Positions 23,507-25,063 of a stretch of 25,063 bases of DNA are shown one piece after another. Made by a program: the position numbers and the translations under genes. Numbering within the stretch: position 1 is the stretch's first letter; each line of letters begins with the position of its first letter. Under the pieces are notes generated by a model. The model was given only the letters and a program-made list of their open reading frames with translations. It was not told the origin of the DNA and did not search any database. The stretch covers positions 1 to 25,063 of the forward strand of contig CAYRJN010000032.1 in the NCBI GenBank assembly GCA_964424545.1, given 5' to 3'. The DNA comes from JAUVIB01 sp964424545. GTDB lineage: Bacteria; Calditrichota; Calditrichia; Calditrichales; Calditrichaceae.

Positions 23507-25006
23507 TTACTTATTCAACTGCACTTCGCAAACCACCCTAAAACCCACATCGTTACAATCGGAATACCACCAGCGGCTTTTGGGCATTTGCGGATCGGTT
23601 ACCAACCACGCTTTGGATCGCGTCGCTTCACGCGCGGCGCTGCGCACATCGGCCGCATCACTTTTAAACGAACCGCCACGTATGACATGCTCCTTGCCCT
23701 GTTCTGGCCCCATCGGGTTTTTAATTACATCGTCTCCAATATATGTTTCGTATATATTTTCCTGATAATAATCGGAACAAAATTCCTTTACATTCCCTGC
23801 CATATTCAACAGCCCGAAAGGATTGGGTTTAACTGCCCGCGGGACGGCGCTCTTATTATGACTGTTCAATTTATAAATTACATAGCCGTTAATAATCGTC
23901 GTATCCGCTCCGAACAAACGATTCCAAAAAGATTTTTCCGAATAATCGGACGGCCGGCCGTCAAAAAAATAGGGCGTATCCTTGCCGCCGCGACAGGCAT
24001 ATTCCCATTCCGCTTCCGTTGGCAAACGATATTTCTTACCCGTCTTTTTCGACAGCCAGCGGCAATAAACTTGCGCCGCATAAAAACTCATGGTTATGGC
24101 GGGACGAGCGCCTCTGCCCCACCCCTGGTCGGGATTGCCATAGGGCGGCGTCGGCCCAGTTATGGCGTCTACTTCGAGATGCGCGTCGCTTAAAACGCCA
24201 AGCTGATCTTCGCTTCGTCCTTCAGCAGCGGTTTCTTTATAAAATGCCAGATATTCATCCCAGCTCACCTCCGCTTTTGCCATCCAGAACGAACTTACTT
24301 CCACCTTATGCCGCGGATTTTCGTCAACTTCGCTATACTCTTCCGTTTTGGGACTGCCCATCATAAATGTACCGCCTGATATGGCAATCATATCAAATTT
24401 TACCGTCGTACCGGGAATTCTCTCCGTAAACGATTCAAATTTATGCACAACGGCGGCTTCCTCATAAACTTCCTTAGCGGATTCCGACGGTTCGCTGACA
24501 ACGCCCTCGCGCCCTTTTTTATAATGTCCCGTATGTAGATGACAATTAATACAGCGCAGATTTTCTTCGTTTTGAGTGTAATATAAATGCGCTTTTTCAC
24601 CTTTTGACGACAGCGTACGAGGAAATAGATTTTTATGACAATTAAGACAAGAAGATTTAAATACATGATTCAGGGCGTATTCTCTTGTAGATTTCTCGTT
24701 CCAGTCAATTTTGGATATATCGCTAAAATAAAAAGCATAAATATCTTTAATTCCGGCCCGTATCTTTTCGCTGTAATGGGCAATCCCTGTGGGCGGTAAA
24801 TGACAATCGCTACAACCCACAACCACGCCGCTACTGTTGTCAAAATGCTTTCCCAGCCTCCAAGATTTCACGGCATGAGGATGCGCATGACAGGACTGGC
24901 AGTATTCAGTGGTAGAAGTATATTCCATCGCTTTATAAAAACCGACGGAAATAAATATTCCTAAGATAAAAGCAGTAATAAACAGATACTTTTTATTAAA
25001 CTTCAT
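23507..25006 (-). CDS. NrfH/NapC-like tetraheme cytochrome c fused to an FGE/SUMF1-like domain
   Basis: A 499-residue two-part protein. Residues 1-160 have an N-terminal transmembrane anchor (7-26) and four CXXCH haem-binding motifs (C36QSCH, C65SDCH, C120LNCH, C152INCH). This is the layout of NrfH/NapC quinol dehydrogenases, which pass electrons from membrane quinol to periplasmic partners. Residues 205-495 form a formylglycine-generating-enzyme-like (SUMF1) domain with GGTFMMGS, RLPTEAEWEYACRGG, NPFGLLNMAGNVKEFC, IRGGSF and DVGFRVV. The two active-site cysteines expected after RGGS in true FGEs are absent (RGGSFKSDAADVRSAAR), so oxidation of sulfatase Cys is unlikely. The ATG at 25006 has no clear Shine-Dalgarno. 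The gene is likely co-transcribed with the Gfo/Idh/MocA gene. Confidence 0.88.
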   Translation of the reverse strand: MKFNKKYLFITAFILGIFISVGFYKAMEYTSTTEYCQSCHAHPHAVKSWRLGKHFDNSSGVVVGCSDCHLPPTGIAHYSEKIRAGIKDIYAFYFSDISKIDWNEKSTREYALNHVFKSSCLNCHKNLFPRTLSSKGEKAHLYYTQNEENLRCINCHLHTGHYKKGREGVVSEPSESAKEVYEEAAVVHKFESFTERIPGTTVKFDMIAISGGTFMMGSPKTEEYSEVDENPRHKVEVSSFWMAKAEVSWDEYLAFYKETAAEGRSEDQLGVLSDAHLEVDAITGPTPPYGNPDQGWGRGARPAITMSFYAAQVYCRWLSKKTGKKYRLPTEAEWEYACRGGKDTPYFFDGRPSDYSEKSFWNRLFGADTTIINGYVIYKLNSHNKSAVPRAVKPNPFGLLNMAGNVKEFCSDYYQENIYETYIGDDVIKNPMGPEQGKEHVIRGGSFKSDAADVRSAAREATRSKAWLVTDPQMPKSRWWYSDCNDVGFRVVCEVQLNK

Positions 25007-25063
25007 ACTAATTCTACTTAGTCGGTAAAAAAAAAGATGATAAGTAATTGAAAATTCTGTATA

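Noticed and set aside
23507..25006. Functional sulfatase-activating formylglycine-generating enzyme
   Set aside because: The two catalytic Cys after the RGGS segment are missing and no sulfatase gene is in the window.
1..25063. CRISPR array, prophage or insertion sequence
   Set aside because: No regularly spaced direct repeats, transposase, integrase or phage structural genes were seen. The R-M pair shows no flanking terminal repeats that I could detect.

Overview
The window reads as a stretch of chromosome from a Gram-negative, probably anaerobic or microaerobic bacterium with a moderately low GC content. The Gram-negative call rests on a LapA/LapB-like pair, a SPOR-domain protein, a Tat-signal lipoprotein and a NrfH-like membrane cytochrome. 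The DUF4954 protein, the short archaeal/eukaryotic-type ProRS, the cNMP/DUF4388 proteins and a selenocysteine peroxiredoxin together suggest a lineage in or near the FCB group (Cloacimonadota, Marinimicrobia or Bacteroidota relatives). That placement is inference and weak.

Layout. Positions 1-1650, minus strand: tRNA-Arg(CCG) followed by proS. Positions 1958-7784, plus strand: a riboflavin operon in the order ribD, ribE, ribBA, ribH. A complete Type II restriction-modification pair (SPPY-class methyltransferase, then TdeIII-family endonuclease) sits between ribD and ribE with almost no spacers. ribD seems to have lost one G directly after its start codon. Positions 8044-11023, plus strand: a DUF4954 protein and a LOG-family phosphoribohydrolase. 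Positions 11030-20923, minus strand: a long collinear run in the order lapA-like, lapB-like, SPOR protein, Crp/Fnr regulator, GAF-PAS histidine kinase, OPT transporter, small membrane protein, and two paralogous cNMP-binding/DUF4388 proteins, one with an aberrant receiver domain. Positions 21308-22060, plus strand: an exported peroxiredoxin whose peroxidatic residue is encoded by an in-frame UGA with a SECIS-like hairpin just downstream, closed by a strong bidirectional terminator. Positions 22130-25006, minus strand: a tetraheme NrfH-like cytochrome fused to an FGE/SUMF1-like domain, followed by a Tat-exported Gfo/Idh/MocA oxidoreductase lipoprotein.

How the genes work together. The rib genes encode the route from GTP and ribulose 5-phosphate to riboflavin, apart from the phosphatase step, and share a transcript direction with the R-M pair. 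The 11-21 kb block combines envelope functions (LapA/LapB, SPOR) with several signal-sensing proteins. Three of these keep a cyclic-nucleotide phosphate-binding cassette, but no cyclase is in the window. The right end is devoted to extracytoplasmic redox chemistry: a selenoprotein peroxiredoxin, a multiheme cytochrome fusion and an exported oxidoreductase.

The observations most worth a second look are the selenoprotein (split by its UGA into two apparent ORFs, and lacking the usual resolving Cys), the R-M cassette inside the rib operon, the start-proximal frameshift of ribD and the cytochrome-FGE fusion.
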